A DNA stretch of 64,000 bases from Silene latifolia (GCF_048544455.1 NC_133534.1:223972292-224036291), one strand, 5' to 3'. Positions 34,129 to 46,900 are shown, counted from the stretch's first letter. A program made the numbers and translations. Notes: a model not told the origin generated them from the letters alone.

Positions 34129-35385
34129 GTTATATTTCCGCAGACGAGCGAAGAATTTCCGAAGGGCGTTGATGTGGCCGTCCCGTTATTTTGATTTGAC
34201 AATCATGTCATCGACACATACCTCTACCTCCTTGTGCATCATATCATGTAGGAGAGTGGTAGCGGTTCTTTGATAGGTTACTCCGGCATTGATGAGGCCG
34301 AAAGGCATGACCGTGTAGCAATACGTACCCCACTGTGTAGTGAATTCAGTCTTATGCATGTCTTACTCAGCCATTTTAATCTGGTTGTACCCAGCAAACC
34401 CATCCATGAATGATAGGAGAGCATGCTCGGCAGTATTGTCCACCAGAATGTCAACATGTGGCAAAGGGAAGTCGTCCTTCGGACTAGCCTTGTTCAGATC
34501 CCTGAAGTCGACGCAAACCCGAATTCTCCCGTCTTTCATCGGTACAGGCACAATGTTAGCCACCCAGTCAGAGTACTCAGACACTTTGATGAAACCAGCC
34601 TTGAATTGTTTATCCACCTCTTCCTTGATTTTCAGGGCCCATTCAGGACGCATCCGGCGCAGCTTTTGCCTCACGGGTTTAGCTCCGGGTTTGATGGGTA
34701 TCCGGTGTTCAGCAATTTCCCTGTCAATCACAGACATATCTCTGTAGGACCAGGCGAACACGTCTTTGTATTCGTGGAGGAGGTCAATGAACTGTTGTCT
34801 TTCCGAGGGGTCAAGGGTTGTCCCTATCCTAAGTTCTTGAGGTGTGATGTCGGTCTCCTCAATGATGGGGGTTCTGGTTTCCCGTTTGTCAAGTTCTTTG
34901 GCTAAGTGAGGTGGGTAGTCACTCAAGTCAAATTCCTCATAGTCATTCAGAATCGTATTGCAGTTAAATTGAGACGAGTCATAAGAAAACTTAGCGTTCA
35001 TTAAGTTGACACGAGCAAAAATCTCGGAGAGGACAGACATCTCATGGTCGGTCAGAGGCGACACAACGGAAGAGGTGGTCCCTGGAGTAGGCTCCAGGTT
35101 GTCACCTTTCATGGGAGTGGGGATGACCCTAGTTGACTCAGCCTCTGAATCAGCCACAAGTTTGTGATAAAATAGTGGGAATGGGATCTTGACTGGGACA
35201 TCAAGAGTGTTAGGAGCTATGACAGACTCCGACTCCGACTCAGACTCAGATTCTTCTTCACTTCCCTCCTTAAACATTGGGCCTTCTCCAGTTGTGATCT
35301 TGAGAATGCGGCCTCGGCGATCGGTCCACTTGACGGTTTTCCTCCAGCCCTGTGTAGCTTTCTCTGGGTCAGTATCACAGATCAA
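34129..35385 (-). pseudogene. Tat2 protease-RT linker and RT fingers/palm
   Basis: The frame 35385-34363 holds an acidic Ser/Glu repeat (SESESESE), the linker DVFAWSYRDM and RT motifs up to SFMDGFAGYNQIKM. A frameshift at about 34362 follows. The next stretch contains MPFGLINAG and the active-site block, which reads C-V-D-D instead of Y-V-D-D at about 34212-34223, and a stop near 34190. A Tyr to Cys change next to the catalytic Asp pair, plus the breaks, marks a dead RT. Confidence 0.8.
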
Positions 35386-36371
35386 GGCGGCCGGGTCAAA
35401 TTGGTTGTACTTCAGGGCGATGTTGATGATGTCCTCATAGTCGAGGTGCTTGATGTTGTCCTCTCCAAAGAGGAGAGTGACAACCTGTCCGTCGAGGCAT
35501 GACGACGGCTTAGACTTGGTTGATGCAACTTCGGTGTTGTCGGGGATGAAGTATCAATCCTGGAAGACTTCCACACTCGGGTACCTGACCTTGGCCACAG
35601 AGTCATAGATCGGCTCCGGAAAGCCATGGTAGAGCTCGGACTCTCCCTCGGGGACAAAGTATCCATTGAGGTAAGATGATAGAGACGGAGGGTAACCCCG
35701 TGCTTCTTGCGCTTTCGATCTAGGAGGTTCATTTCCTGGATATCTTCATCGGTAGGTTCATAACCCAGTCCAAAGGGAATGTTGGGGACCTTAACCTGTT
35801 TCAAGGGAGGTAAGGTGCTCTTCATCGGATTGAGGGGTAAATTCGAAAAGTAACCCTGGCGCATCAGGATGCGGTTGACTGTGAGGTTGGCAAACGGGTC
35901 ACAATCAAAGGGTGTTGATTCATCAGTTATGGCATTCACGGCTTGGAATCCCCACATTTCATTATCATCTTCTTTAATGGCTTGGGAGGCTATTCCTTTT
36001 CTCATGACAGCTTTGTTTGGGGAGGCAGGAATTGTGATTATTTTCCCGTTGAAGGGGACCCTGATCTTCTGGTGGAGAGTTGAGGTAACTACCTTGACGG
36101 CGTGGATCCAGGGATGTCCCAGAAGCATGTTGAAGGAGGCGTCGATGTCGACTACCTGAAAACTGGTTTGCCTTTCCAGTGGTCCAGTTGCGACGGTTAG
36201 AGTGATAAGCCCTGTGACCTTACGACGAGTGTCGTCATAAGCGCGTACTCCTTGATTTGTCGGGACCAAATCAGTTTCCTTAATGCCCAGTTTGTGATCC
36301 GTCTTGAGGGCTATGCCATTTACTGCGGATCCATCATCCACAAGGACCATGGGCACATTCTTCTTGAGACA
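35386..36371 (-). pseudogene. Tat2 aspartic protease region
   Basis: The active-site block VDDGSAVNGIA (the same DDGS form as Tat1), then GVRAYDDTRR and FNMLLGHPWIH, where Tat1 has LLGRPWIH. The linker YFSNLPLNP and IPFGLGYEPT follows in the same order as Tat1. The distal part (after about 35690) is in a shifted frame relative to Tat1 and includes a stop near 35555. Confidence 0.8.
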
Positions 36372-38438
36372 TTATACGGTAATGTACAGGACAAGATTAT
36401 GATTGGCTCTGAAGGGAGGGATATCCTCATCAGAGAAGACGACCGGGTTGTTCAAGTCAGGGGCATCCCTTGTCATGTGTGCCACTATTTCTTCAGGGGA
36501 GGATGTAGAGGGCACAGTTAATTTTCCCAAGGCTTGTAGCAAAGCCTGCCGATGTTCAAAGGACGTGGCAATCAGTTGCCAAATTGAGATTTGAGCTATC
36601 GCCTTCTGTAGTTGCTTGAGGATATCATTCTCGGGAGCCTTTGGTTGAGTGTCCATGTCCGGGACAACTTGGTCATTCGTCGTTGGAACGACCGTTGAAT
36701 TGTTCAGGTTTTGATATGGGCGTCCGGACCGGGTAAGGTGGCCGATCTCTTTCGCCTGTTTCCCGGGAACGATATAGACATCCTCAACATCATCTCTCCA
36801 GATGCCATTAATTTCCGAATTCTGAGGGTACCTTGGAGGGGTATTCCTCGCTGGGCAGTTTTTGTGAGGGACATTTTTGTGGGGGTGATTCTTGTGAGGG
36901 TAGTTATTGTGGGGGTGATTATTGTGAGGGCGATTATCGTGAGGTGCATGCCAGAATGGTCGCGGGAGCACTCCGTCCTGGTGAGGGTAGTTTTGGGTGC
37001 TCGGGGGACCTTCCCTCGGGCGTGGTGGTGGATGATTGAAGATAAGCCGATGGTAGGCATTGTCAAGTCGGGTGATCCTTTCGGAGAGACTGGCTATGGC
37101 CTCCTCGACTTGTTGGAACATGGTGAGCATAGTCGCGGCACTGAACACAAATACCCCGTCCGAGGTATCCTTTTCCAAGGCATTCACCTCGTCATCAACT
37201 AGCAGGATGAGGTGTGAGCAGTCCAGGGTTGGCTCATCGTTAGAGATAGCGTGGATTCCCAGAGGGTTTGTTTTGTTGTTTGGCTTAGTCGACGGGGGTA
37301 AAGGCAATTCCCCTTTCTCAATCATGTCTTGGATGATGTGTTTGAGTTTGAAGCAGGTTTCTGTGTTATGACTTTTCCCTTGATGGTACTGATAGTAAGC
37401 ATTAGGGTTCCAGAAGCGGGATTTCTTACCATCGGCCGGATCCGGGATGGGTCCTATTGGTTGTAACTTCCCTTGGTCCATGAGCCTCTTCAGGGCGCTT
37501 GCATAAGTTGACCCTATATTAGTGAACACTCTCTGAGGGCGCTCAGCTCTCTTAGTGGTTGGTTCAACAAGGTTGACCTCATCGATCTTGTTTGTCTGGC
37601 CATAAGGGCGAGATCCGGTTGAGGTGGATCTCTGGTAGCCTCTGCCAGTGGTTTTGGCCATGACACCCTTCCGGAGGTCATCTTCAATGCGTGTTCCGAG
37701 GATTTGCAGATCCTAGAAGGTCTTGATGTTTTGGTACCTCAGTAAATTGGCATATACCGGGCGGAGATTGTTGACAAATTTTTCCACCAAGGTTGACTCA
37801 CTCGGCTTGTTGACCATCTGAGTGCTTACCCTTCTCCAACGGGTTAAGAACTCGGTGAATCCCTCCTTGTCATTCTTGGTTAGGACCTCAAGAGTACGGG
37901 TATTGGCTTGGATTTCAACATTGTCGGCATATTGCTTGGCAAATTCAACTGCAACGTCATCCCAAGTAGTCAGGTTCTTCGGATCAAGGGAGTAGTACCA
38001 TTGGCGGGGGATCGGTTCCAAAGAGGACGGAAAGATCCGGGTGAAAAGTTCCTGTTTGACCCCTTTTATGGCCATGTAGTCTTTGAAAGCACATATGTGA
38101 TTGAGTGGGTCCTCCACTCCTTTGAACTTGGGCACATCAGTCAGGGTAAAGTTGTCGGGCAGTTGATCCCCAACAGATTCGAACCTTCGGTTGTTCTCAA
38201 GATGGATATAGTTACCCCGGGCTAGGAGCTGTTCTTCCAAGAGTTTTAGCCTCTTCTCAGTTTCAGTCAGAGGTGGAGTGTTATGTTCTCCATTTTCCTT
38301 GTTTTCCAGGGTGTCGATACTGGTCTCGACACGATCCAGGGTGACCTTAAGAGCAGTGAGTATGCTGGCTAGCTGAGCAGTCGTGATATCTCTGTTGTTA
38401 TCATTCTCGTTGATGGACGAAGTTAAAGACGAGGGCAT
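36372..38438 (-). pseudogene. Tat2 gag
   Basis: Start MPSSLTSSINEN at 38438 with an N-terminal coiled coil, then the core FKGVEDPLNHICAFKDYM, QWYYSLD and FVNNLRPVYANLLRYQN. A TAG at 37713 divides the frame; it continues as the 37661-36372 segment. The zinc-knuckle-like motif has lost its first Cys (YQYHQGKSHNTETC where Tat1 has CEYHRGKGHDTEKC). A His/Asn/Pro-rich stretch at about 36840-36960 (repeats of NHPHNN-type) is not in Tat1 and comes from a GTGAGGG(T/C)-type DNA repeat. Confidence 0.85.
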
Positions 38439-39890
38439 GACTCTGAGGTAGAAAAACGGCTCACATTAAAACTCAATCCGACACGGTGCAAAGACTGAAT
38501 GCAGACAACACAAAGGACGAGACAAAGATCAGACTTAACAAGACGAGGATGACCGTGTGTGGTACCTCGGTGCAGACTCGATTTATGACGTGACGGTGTT
38601 GACCGAACTTTTGGCATGCGTCCAACGTAATGGCGTAACGCCATTGGACAAGTCTCGTGGTGAGATGACTCATGAGTAAAGACCCATAAGTACATTTGCT
38701 TCGACTCGATAGACACGAGGCAGAATTGGAATGGTGGAATGAAGTTTTCGAAAATAGAAATTTTCAAAAAGATTCATTTGTCGCTTTATATGGACGGCTT
38801 CCGAAGATAGGGATCTCCGCAAGTCGGTCAGTTGAAAGGGTTTCTTAAGTTTATTTTTAAAAGACGGTTTTGAGTTTGAGTCGGCTTGGAAAACAATGCA
38901 CTGTTTCCCAAGATGGTTTTTTGAAATTCAAAATTGTATGTTTTGAAAATCGGGTTTGAAATGTTTGAAGAGGTCTCGGGGACGGTGTATGGTCCTCGGG
39001 ATCTCGAAAGCGTCTCGAGAAGAGGGTGTGTGCTTTTCTTGGGTTTTGAAAGAGCCATTGTCGGCGCGAAACGGGTTAAAGTCCGTGTCTAGACACGACG
39101 ATTATAACGGCGTAAAAAGGTGATTTTGAAATGGCTGTAAAAAACCGATTTTGAAAATCGTCATTATGACGGCCTAGAAAGGCGTGTTGAAATGGTTATA
39201 AAAACCGGGTTTGAAAATCGTCATTACGAGGCCTAGAAAGGCGTATTGAAATGGTTATAAAAACCGGGTTTGAAAATTGTCATTACGACAGCCTAGAAAG
39301 GCGTGTTGAAATGGTTATAAAAACCGGGTTTGAAAATTGTCATTATGACGGCCTAGAAAGGCGTGTTGAAATGGTTATAAAAACCGGGTTTAAAAAATTG
39401 TCATCACGATGGCCTAGAAAGGCGTGTTGAAATGGTTAAAAGAAACCGGGTTTGAAAATCGTCATTACGACGGCCTAGAAAGGCGTGCAACGGTCGGCAA
39501 ATGACCGAGGTTTGAAATGGCCATTATAACGGCGCGAAAAGGTGTTTTTGAAAGTTTGAAAATGACACGGAAGGACTTATGATCAAGTAGGACATAAGCA
39601 CTCACAGTTTCATTATATTATACATAATGCTGACCCGGGTTTTGGCTTAGAAGGGTGGGTTACACACCAAGCAATTAAACCCCGATTTGCGAGAGAGATA
39701 CCAATCCAAACAAAATGTGTAAGGAGGGTGCCCTAGCCTCGTGCTCGAAGGTGATGAAAGCTCTTTGACAAAACAGAAATGTGTAACGTCAATGGTATGC
39801 TTGACTCAATCGGGATTCAAAACGCGGGGATGAGAAAACTCATGCCGACGAGACGAGCAAATTGGTCGGAAAGGGTTCGATCCCTTTGCT
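38439..39890 (-). other. Tat2 5' leader, truncated
   Basis: Non-coding sequence between gag and the missing PBS. It contains the 60-bp array (below) and, at 39640-39860, sequence homologous to the Tat1 leader. It ends abruptly at about 39890, where the Athila LTR remnant begins. Confidence 0.6.
39065..39540. repeat. 60-bp tandem repeat in Tat2 leader, about 7 copies
   Basis: The unit is about 60 bp with the words GGCCTAGAAAGGCGTG, TTGAAATGGTTATAAA and CGGGTTTGAAAATCGTC. Central copies are very similar and outer copies are more diverged. Tat1 lacks the array, so it arose within the Tat2 subfamily. Confidence 0.8.
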
Positions 39891-40013
39891 TACTAATTTA
39901 CTAGTTTAGAATTAGTATTAATTAGTACGTATTGTGGTATATAATTTGTTAACTTGGTCGTCTTAAATAGCAACGTTTTAGGCGTGTCAAATTTTGGCGC
40001 CGTTGCCGGGGAA
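39891..40013 (+). other. Athila 5' LTR tail and PBS
   Basis: About 100 bp of LTR end with ...GGCGTGTCA at 39989, followed by the PBS at 39995-40013. The left break at about 39890 joins directly to the Tat2 leader, indicating deletion of most of this LTR together with the Tat2 5' LTR and PBS. Confidence 0.6.
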
Positions 40014-40109
40014 GGTAACGGTTTTTCTAGTGTTTTTGTTGTTGTTTTTAGAATAGTTGTGTTAGTTAATCTCCGTTCATTGACTTGTTCATTACTTGTA
40101 TGAACCTTT

Positions 40110-41601
40110 TTGATTGTGTGCTCTTGTGTAGAATTGTTCAGGGTCAATACTAGGAACTCAAGAGAACCACTTTTTCCATTCGACCCAGAAATTCAAAGAT
40201 CACTTGCTTGGATAGGAGGAGGTATTAGAAGAGAGAATCCGGTTATTCAAGAGATTAACCCCGTGACTCAACAAGCCCAAGAGGAAGATAACACCATCTC
40301 TTTTGTCTTAGAAACCGATCCAAAACCCATAAGAATCATTATGGATGATGCCAAGAACCACCCACACAATGATGCAAGAAGGGAGAATCCACCAAGGCCT
40401 AGGACCATCAAAGAACGCACCGGACCTTACACAAGTTCCCTTGTGTATCTCCTTTCTGGCCTTAGTGGAAAATGCCACCTTTGAACTCAAGTCCGGGCTT
40501 ATCCACCAATTGCCCCAAATCCATGGACTTAGCACGGAGGATCCCAATAAGCATCTAAATCAATTCCATGTAGTTTTCTCAAGCATGAAGCCTAATGGGG
40601 TTACCGATGAGAAACTTCAATTAAGGGCCTTCCCTTTCTCACTCAAGGACGCGGCAAATGATTGGCTTTACTATCTCCCCACCGGGAGCATCACTACTTG
40701 GAACCACATGAATAAGGCCTTCCTAGAGAAGTATTTTCCCGCTAGTCTCTCCTATCAATTGAAGAAAGAAATAAGTAATGTTGAACAAATGGATGGAGAG
40801 AACTTGTATGAATATTGGGAGAGGTTCAAACAACTTCTTGCTAGTTGTCCATACCATGGGTATACCGACTATGATCTACTCTTGAACTTTTATGGTGGTT
40901 TCCTTGAGGATGCTAGGATGATTAAAGCCGCTACATAAGAAGGGATTGAGTACATGTCGGTCCAAGAGGCAAATGACTTGATTGAAAGATTGGTGGGAAA
41001 TTCTAGGAATTTTGGGAGGAGAATAATAAAGGCAAGTGTGTCACCTTCTTCAAGGCAAAGCTCCAACCATATGGAAGAAAAAGTTGATTTTCTTACCAAT
41101 TTGGTTAAGGAACTTGCAAAAGGGAGTGGGAGTACATCTCATGTGAAATTTTGTGGTCTTTGTAATGATCCAACTCATCCTAACGATGGGTGTTCATCTT
41201 TGCAAATGGAGGAGGCAATTGAAGCGATGAAGGCTCTTGGGTTTAGGAAGTTTGACCCATATTCCAACACTTACAATGAAGGGTGGAAATCTCATCCAAA
41301 TATGGGTTGGGGTGGGAACCAAAATCAAAACCAAAAGGGATCCTCAAACTCTTCATTTCAAAAGCCAAATCAAAATCAAAACCAATTACAAAATTCCTTG
41401 GAAGAGATGATGAAGGCACTTGCTATGAATCAAGTGGCGACGCAAAAAGAAAGCCATATCTTGAAAAAATAAAGCCAAGCCTTTCTAAACAATACCAAGG
41501 AATTCCAAACCGCCGTGCTTCAACAAAATCAGCTCATCGAATCTAGGATTGGTAACCTTGAGACCCAAGTTGGCCAAATCCTCAACACACTCACTTCATA
41601 A
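40110..41601 (+). pseudogene. Athila gag
   Basis: Frames overlap by a shift near 40400. The main part (40345-41472) has the Athila capsid core: FELKSGLIHQLPQIHGL, DPNKHLNQFHVV, FPFSLKDAANDWLYYLP, YFPASLSYQLKKEI. A TAA at 40936 breaks it, and the frame then continues EGIEYMSVQEANDLIERL. The zinc knuckle is CGLCNDPTHPNDGC (C-x2-C-x4-H-x4-C). A Gln/Asn-rich tail and a C-terminal helix (NLETQVGQIL) follow after a TAA at about 41470. It is particle-forming and RNA-binding by family knowledge. Confidence 0.85.
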
Positions 41602-41673
41602 CCTACTTAAAGAGGGAGCCTCCCTTCTCACACAATTCCTCCACCCACCAAAGAACAAGCATAAGCGGTCTCT

Positions 41674-42765
41674 TTGAGGAATGGTAGAGAGTTAGTAGAG
41701 GCACCTAAGGCTCCTAAGAAATCAAGGCCACTTCCTATTGTTCATGAAGTGGAGGATGTAGTTGAAGATGAAATTGAAGTGGTAGTAGAGCACGGGGAAG
41801 CATCTACACCCGAACAAGTGAGGATCAATGAACCACTTCCGGAATACGAGCCACAAGCTCCATTTCCAAGTGCTTTGAATGACACAAGGATAATTAACAA
41901 GAAGACTTCAAGCCTTTACGATATCTTTCGTAAAGTGGAGTTAAACATTCCACTTCTTGATCTTCTTAGTAGTGTACCCAAGCATGCAAAGTTTTTGAAA
42001 GAGTTGTGCACTACTAAGAGGACCAAGAAGGCAAAAAGCATGAAAAAGGTAAGGGCTAGTGAACATGTGTCGGCAATGTTTCAAAAATGTTTGCCACAAA
42101 AATGTAGTGATCCGGGCATGTTCACCATCCCTTGCAAAATTGGTGACTTGGATTGTCAACATGCTATGCTTGATTTAGGTGCATCTATTAATGTCTTGCC
42201 CACTTACCTTTATGAGTCTCTCAAATTGGGACCTTTAAAGCCAACTCGTACGGTCATTTCTTTGGCCGATAGGTCCAACATCTATCCTAAAAAAATTGTG
42301 GAAGATGTCTTGGTGAAGGTGGGGGATATGCTTTTCCCCGCCGAATTCTATGTAATTGAAATGGAACCCGAGAAAGGCTCCACTCCCATTTTGTTGGGAA
42401 GGCCTTTCATGAGAACTTCCAACACCAAGATAGATGTGTCTAGTGGACGCCTTACAATGGAGTTTGAAGTGCAAAAGATTGAGTATAGCATAAATGAGGC
42501 AATGAAATACCCAACCGAGACCTCTTCTTTGTGTTTTCTTGAAATTTTTGAACCAATTGTTCAAACCGTGTATGAATTGTGTAAGATTGATACATTAGAT
42601 GTTGCTTTGACTAATAGGATAGTTAGAGAGGATATGGGGTATGGTTTGTCTTGTAATTTGCAGGAAACAATCCAAGAATTAGAGGAAAATCCACCAATGG
42701 AAGAGTGGGAAGAAAAGGAAGCAATCCGGCGGGCAGAGGGGAATTCGCACTGTGCGAAAAAATAA
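41674..42765 (+). pseudogene. Athila aspartic protease region
   Basis: An open frame of 363 residues. Retropepsin domain from about residue 150: IPCKIGDLDCQHAMLDLGASINVLP, with active site LDLGAS (the Athila-type DLGAS rather than DTGAS), then VISLADRS and PILLGRPFM. The N-terminal part is a charged linker (EVEDVVEDEIEVV). It is part of gag-pol. The frame ends near 42765 next to the inverted-repeat motif described below. This is the longest undamaged frame of this element before the insertion. Confidence 0.8.
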
Positions 42766-43949
42766 AGCCCAGAACTAGCACGGTGCGAGTTATCTGATGT
42801 CCGGGATTTTTGCTTCCTTTCTTCCAATTTGTTAGAAGAGCTACCAAAGGAGAAACCCGTTCGTTCTATTGTCAAGGCTCCTATTGTTTAAACGAAGCCC
42901 CTACCAAGCCACTTGAAGTATGCTTTTCTAAGAGATGAAGAAACTTTACCGGTGATTATTTCAAGCAAGCTTACTAGTGAGCAAGAAGAGGCTCTCATCC
43001 GATTCTTAAGCAACACAAGGAAGCAATTGGGTGGACAATGGCCGACATCAAGGGCATTAGTCCCACCTTATGCATGCACCGAATCCTTTTGGAGGATGAA
43101 GCCAAACCCTTCGCCAACCACAAAGGCGTTTGAACCCTCCAATGATGGATGTTGTCAAAAAGGAGGTACTCAAACTCCTTCATGTAGGTATGATCTATCC
43201 TATCTCCGATAGTCAATGGGTTAGTCCAACCCAAGTTGTACCAAAGACCAAACCCACTTTCTTTCCTGGATTAAATGTTGGAAAGGTTGGTGGGAAAATC
43301 TTTTTATTGCTTTTTGGATGGATATTCGGGTTACTTTCAAATTCCAATTGCACCCGAAGACCAAACAAAAACAACTTTCACATGTCCCTTTGGAACGTTT
43401 GCCTATAGAAAAATGCCTTTCGGTCTTTGTAATGCATCGGGAACATTCCAAAGGTGCATGATGAGTATCTTTTCGATCATGTGGATGATTTTATTGAAGT
43501 ATTTATGGACGATTTTACCGTTCATGGCCAATCTTTTGAGGATTGTTTGAGTCATCTCACTTGGGCCTTGCAAAGCTGTATTGATACCAACCTTGTTCTC
43601 AACCATGAAAAATGTCATTTCATGGTTAATGAAGGAATTGTGTTGGGACATGTGCTCTCCTCTAGGGGGATTGAGGTTGATAAGGCCAAGGTCGATACCA
43701 TTCGCACCTTGCCTTATCCTACTAATGTGCGTGAAGTGAGATCTTTCTTAGGTCACGCCGGGTTCTACCGACGCTTCATTAAGGATTTCTCCAAGATTGT
43801 CGCTCCTTTATGCAAGCTACTTCAAAAGGATTGTGAATTCATCATGAGTGAAGAACGCAAGGAAGCTTTTGACATGCTCAAGGAGAAGCTTATTTCGGCA
43901 CCCATAATTCAACCTCCCAATTGGAGCGAGGCATTTGAGATAATGTCGG
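42766..43949 (+). pseudogene. Athila reverse transcriptase, internally deleted and cut by insertion
   Basis: It reads LKYAFLRDEETLPVIIS, then the RT entry (VVKKEVLKLLHVGMIYPISDSQWVSP), then a deletion of the expected DYRxLN motif-A region near 43250. It resumes at LERLVGKSFYCFLDGYSGYFQI, then MPFGLCNASGTFQRCM and the active site VFMDDFTVHG, and continues to FEIMS at 43949, where the chromovirus inserted. Stops at about 42890 and several shifts are present. FMDDF is the family's usual active-site form. Confidence 0.85.
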
Positions 43950-44352
43950 TGTAACACCCCCATACTCCAAGTGCCTTACTAGGACCACTCAGTTATGAAG
44001 ACATTACCATCTCGGTTGCCCGAGGCAATGATAATCAAACAACAATAAAGAAACAACGTTTAATATAAATAGTTTAGTGAATAGATACAATCCTCAAAAC
44101 CAAACCAAAAGTACGATACATTATTCTCAAACTGACTGTCTAACTGAATTATAAATAAACTAAAGGCTACAATGAAGACTCCTATCATCATGTCGTGGCA
44201 TCCCAACCTATCCCAAAGATTACTCATCTCAATACCGCTCAATATCTGCTCACCATCCCCGAATGGATCACCGCAGTTTACAAAACAACACCGGTCGATT
44301 ACTAATCACACAATCAATATAGATAACAATAATAAGATAACAGACATACCTG

Positions 44353-44390
<38 letters not shown>

Positions 44391-45300
44391 ACCAATTCCC
44401 ATCATCTCAATCCCGACGTCCACTTTGGACCAGCTACGCCCGATGGGGGACGCGCCTGCACCCACCAAATCCCCGCTCCACATAGTGAGCGATAACCCTG
44501 TCCATTAATGTGCACATCCCCTTCCGTGGCGGGTTCCACGAAGGGCGAAACTAGGGCGTGAAGTCACTCCCGCAAGTGACCCCACTCAGCCGAGAACGCA
44601 TCTCGAGAACCATCAACAACAATCACAACCACAAACACAGTACAATCATTATATCTAACAACCAAATACAGCACATCACCAATATCCCATTATGGGACTA
44701 ATACTGAGTAGGAAATCCTACCTGGAAAGCACAACAGTCAGACGGTATCAACAGCTGTATCAAAAGGCTTCTTCTACGAACCCTCCTCCTATCATATAAC
44801 ACATAGAGACTACACATCACTTACTACACACAAAAACCCCCAATCTCTAAATTAGGGTTTGACCAAAACAGGGGAAAAACAATAAAAAGGGTACGTAGAT
44901 CTTACCCTCGACGCAAGGAACTCAACGATACAAATTACGACAAGAATCGACCGTCTCGAACTCCGGAATTGCTAAGAATGCGATTAGGAAGATGAACTGG
45001 TTGCTTTCTCTCTTAAACAGGGTTTTAGGTTTTGTAAAAGTGATTTAAAACAATGACGACGATACTTAAATACCTTAATCGCATAATTAACAAAACCCGA
45101 GAAAATTCCCGTAAAATGGGACACTCGATCGAGTACCCAAGTTACTCGATCGAGTACCCCTCTACTCGATCGAGTACCCCAGCTACTCGATCGAGTACCC
45201 AACAGGTCAGAAACTATTTTATTTCGCAACTTACCCTTACTCGACAGAGTAAGGGCTACTCGATAGAGTACCCCAAGACTTATAAATACGGAGTATTACA
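43950..45300 (-). repeat. Chromovirus 3' LTR
   Basis: 1351 bp. It contains a CA dinucleotide run at about 44354-44390 and, at 45122-45205, four TACTCGATCGAGTA-type palindromes plus two decayed sites (ACTCGACAGAGT, ACTCGATAGAGT). In the minus direction these lie at the start of U3, with a TATTTAAG sequence at about 45062-45070 downstream that could serve as TATA. Confidence 0.9.
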
Positions 45301-45316
45301 GTCTTCCCTCCTTAAA
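45301..45316 (-). other. Chromovirus polypurine tract
   Basis: The minus strand reads AAGGAGGGAAGAC immediately before the LTR start TGTAATACTCC. Confidence 0.75.
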
Positions 45317-45569
45317 AGGAACTTCGTCCCCGAAGTTCAAACCACTACTAAACCAAGGTACTCCCACAACATTCCCGACTCAAGAATCAAACAAAATTCA
45401 ACATAAAACATGATACTACCCTAACTCATCCCGACAAACATACCGACACAACATATAAACGGGGTATAAAACTCTTAAAAACTGCTCGCGATCATCTCCT
45501 ACCCCCCTAAAAGAAACAAGGTTACGTCCCCGTAACCATACATACCTGATCAAAGAGGAAAGGGTAACG

Positions 45570-46900
45570 CTATTTCATGATATCCTCTGCCTCCCATGTA
45601 GCTTCCTCAGTCTCGTGGGTAGACCAAAGGATCTTAAGCAAAACTGTCTCACCACTCCTAGTCTTTCTAACCTTCCGGTCGAGAATCTGCTTAGGTACCT
45701 CAAGATATGATAAGGACTCATCTAGCTCTAAGCTCTCTGCCTCTAACACATGTGACGGGTCACTCACATACTTCCGCAGCTGCGATACATGAAACACATT
45801 ATGCACTCTCTCTAACGCACTTTTTGGTAAAGCCGACGATAAGCAACTTCCCCAACTCGCTCTAAGATCTCATAAGGCCCTATAAACTTCTGACTTAACT
45901 TGCCTTTCTTCCCAAATCTCATAACTCCACGCATAGGAGAAACTTTCAGAAGAACCTTGTCCCCAACTTGAAACTCTATGTCCCGACGATGTAGATCTGC
46001 ATAACTCTTTTGTCGATCCGGGTCGCTCTCATCCGTTCCCGATCATCTTAATCTGTTCCACCATCTCATGCACCATCTCTGGTCCTAAAACCATCCTCAA
46101 AGATCTTGTCGTCTCAACAGATTGGACTCCTACACCTCCTCCCATACAAAGCCTCAAACGGTGCCATACCTATATCTTGGTGTGATAAGCGTTATCGTAA
46201 GAAAATTCTATCAAGTCCAACCTCTCGCTCCTAGCTACCACCAAAATCCATCACACAAGCTCGCAACATATCCTCAAGAGTCTTGATTGTTCTCTCATCC
46301 GCCCGTCTGTCGCAGGATGAAAATCTTGTACTCATCTTCAAAGTTTTTCCCAACGATTCCCGCAACTCTTTCCAAAACCTCGATATAAACCTCGCATCTC
46401 TGTCGGACACTATGTCCTTAGGGACTCCATGTAACTTAAGCACGTTCTTTCGATAGGCCATAGCCAATTGTGCCTTAGTCCATGTATCTTTCATTGGAAC
46501 AAAGTGAGCCGACTTGGTCAGACGATCCACTATCACCCAAATCATGTTGTTACCTTGTTGACTCTTTGGCAAACCCACAATGAAATCCATGGAAATGGAT
46601 TCCCACTTCCACTCCAAGCACCTCTAAAGATCGAATCTTACCTTGCGGTCGTCGCTGTTCCCCTTTAACTCTCTGGCATGTCAAACAACGGGACACAAAC
46701 TCAAATTGTCTCCTTCTTCATCCCAGGCCACCAAAACGTTTTCTTCAAATCCTTGTATAGCTTGTCTCCACTGGATGAATGAATATGGTGTGCAATGCGC
46801 CTCTGTCATGATCGTCTTTTTCAACTCCTCATCATTAGGAACACACCACCTACCATCAAACCTCAAGCTACCATCTGTATGAATAGAAAAGCGGGACACC
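45570..46900 (-). pseudogene. Chromovirus integrase with C-terminal chromodomain
   Basis: The zinc domain remnant at 46681-46899 (EAHCTPYSFIQW, HHCC partly lost) is followed by the core at 46231-46617: Asp in SMDFIVGLP, Asp in VSDRDARF and Glu in ADERTIKTLEDML. The chromodomain is at 45570-45806: VFHVSQLRKYV..., ILDRKVRKTRSGETVLLKILW, ATWEAEDIM. Chromodomains of this group are thought to guide insertion to particular chromatin. The region between 45806 and 46231 is in broken frames. Confidence 0.88.

Larger units (their letters stand above)
18919..39890 (-). mobile_element. Tat2: second Tat-lineage element, interrupted and 5'-truncated
   Basis: Minus-strand order from the right: leader with a 60-bp array (39890-38439), gag, protease, RT-RNase H, archaeal RNase H, integrase (split by the insertion at 26284-32462), antisense ORF, antisense spliced gene head, two minisatellites, polypurine tract, LTR at 18918. 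The proteins are clearly homologous to Tat1 but differ throughout, so they are different subfamilies. The PBS and 5' LTR are missing: the sequence changes at about 39890 into the truncated LTR of the Athila-like element. Confidence 0.8.

Noticed and set aside
44354..44390. CA dinucleotide run as a special element
   Set aside because: Ordinary microsatellite inside the LTR, with length differing between the two LTRs.
45053..45406. Short ORFs rich in TRSS/SIEYP through the palindrome arrays
   Set aside because: They are translations of the DNA motif in LTR or leader sequence, with no start context or homology.
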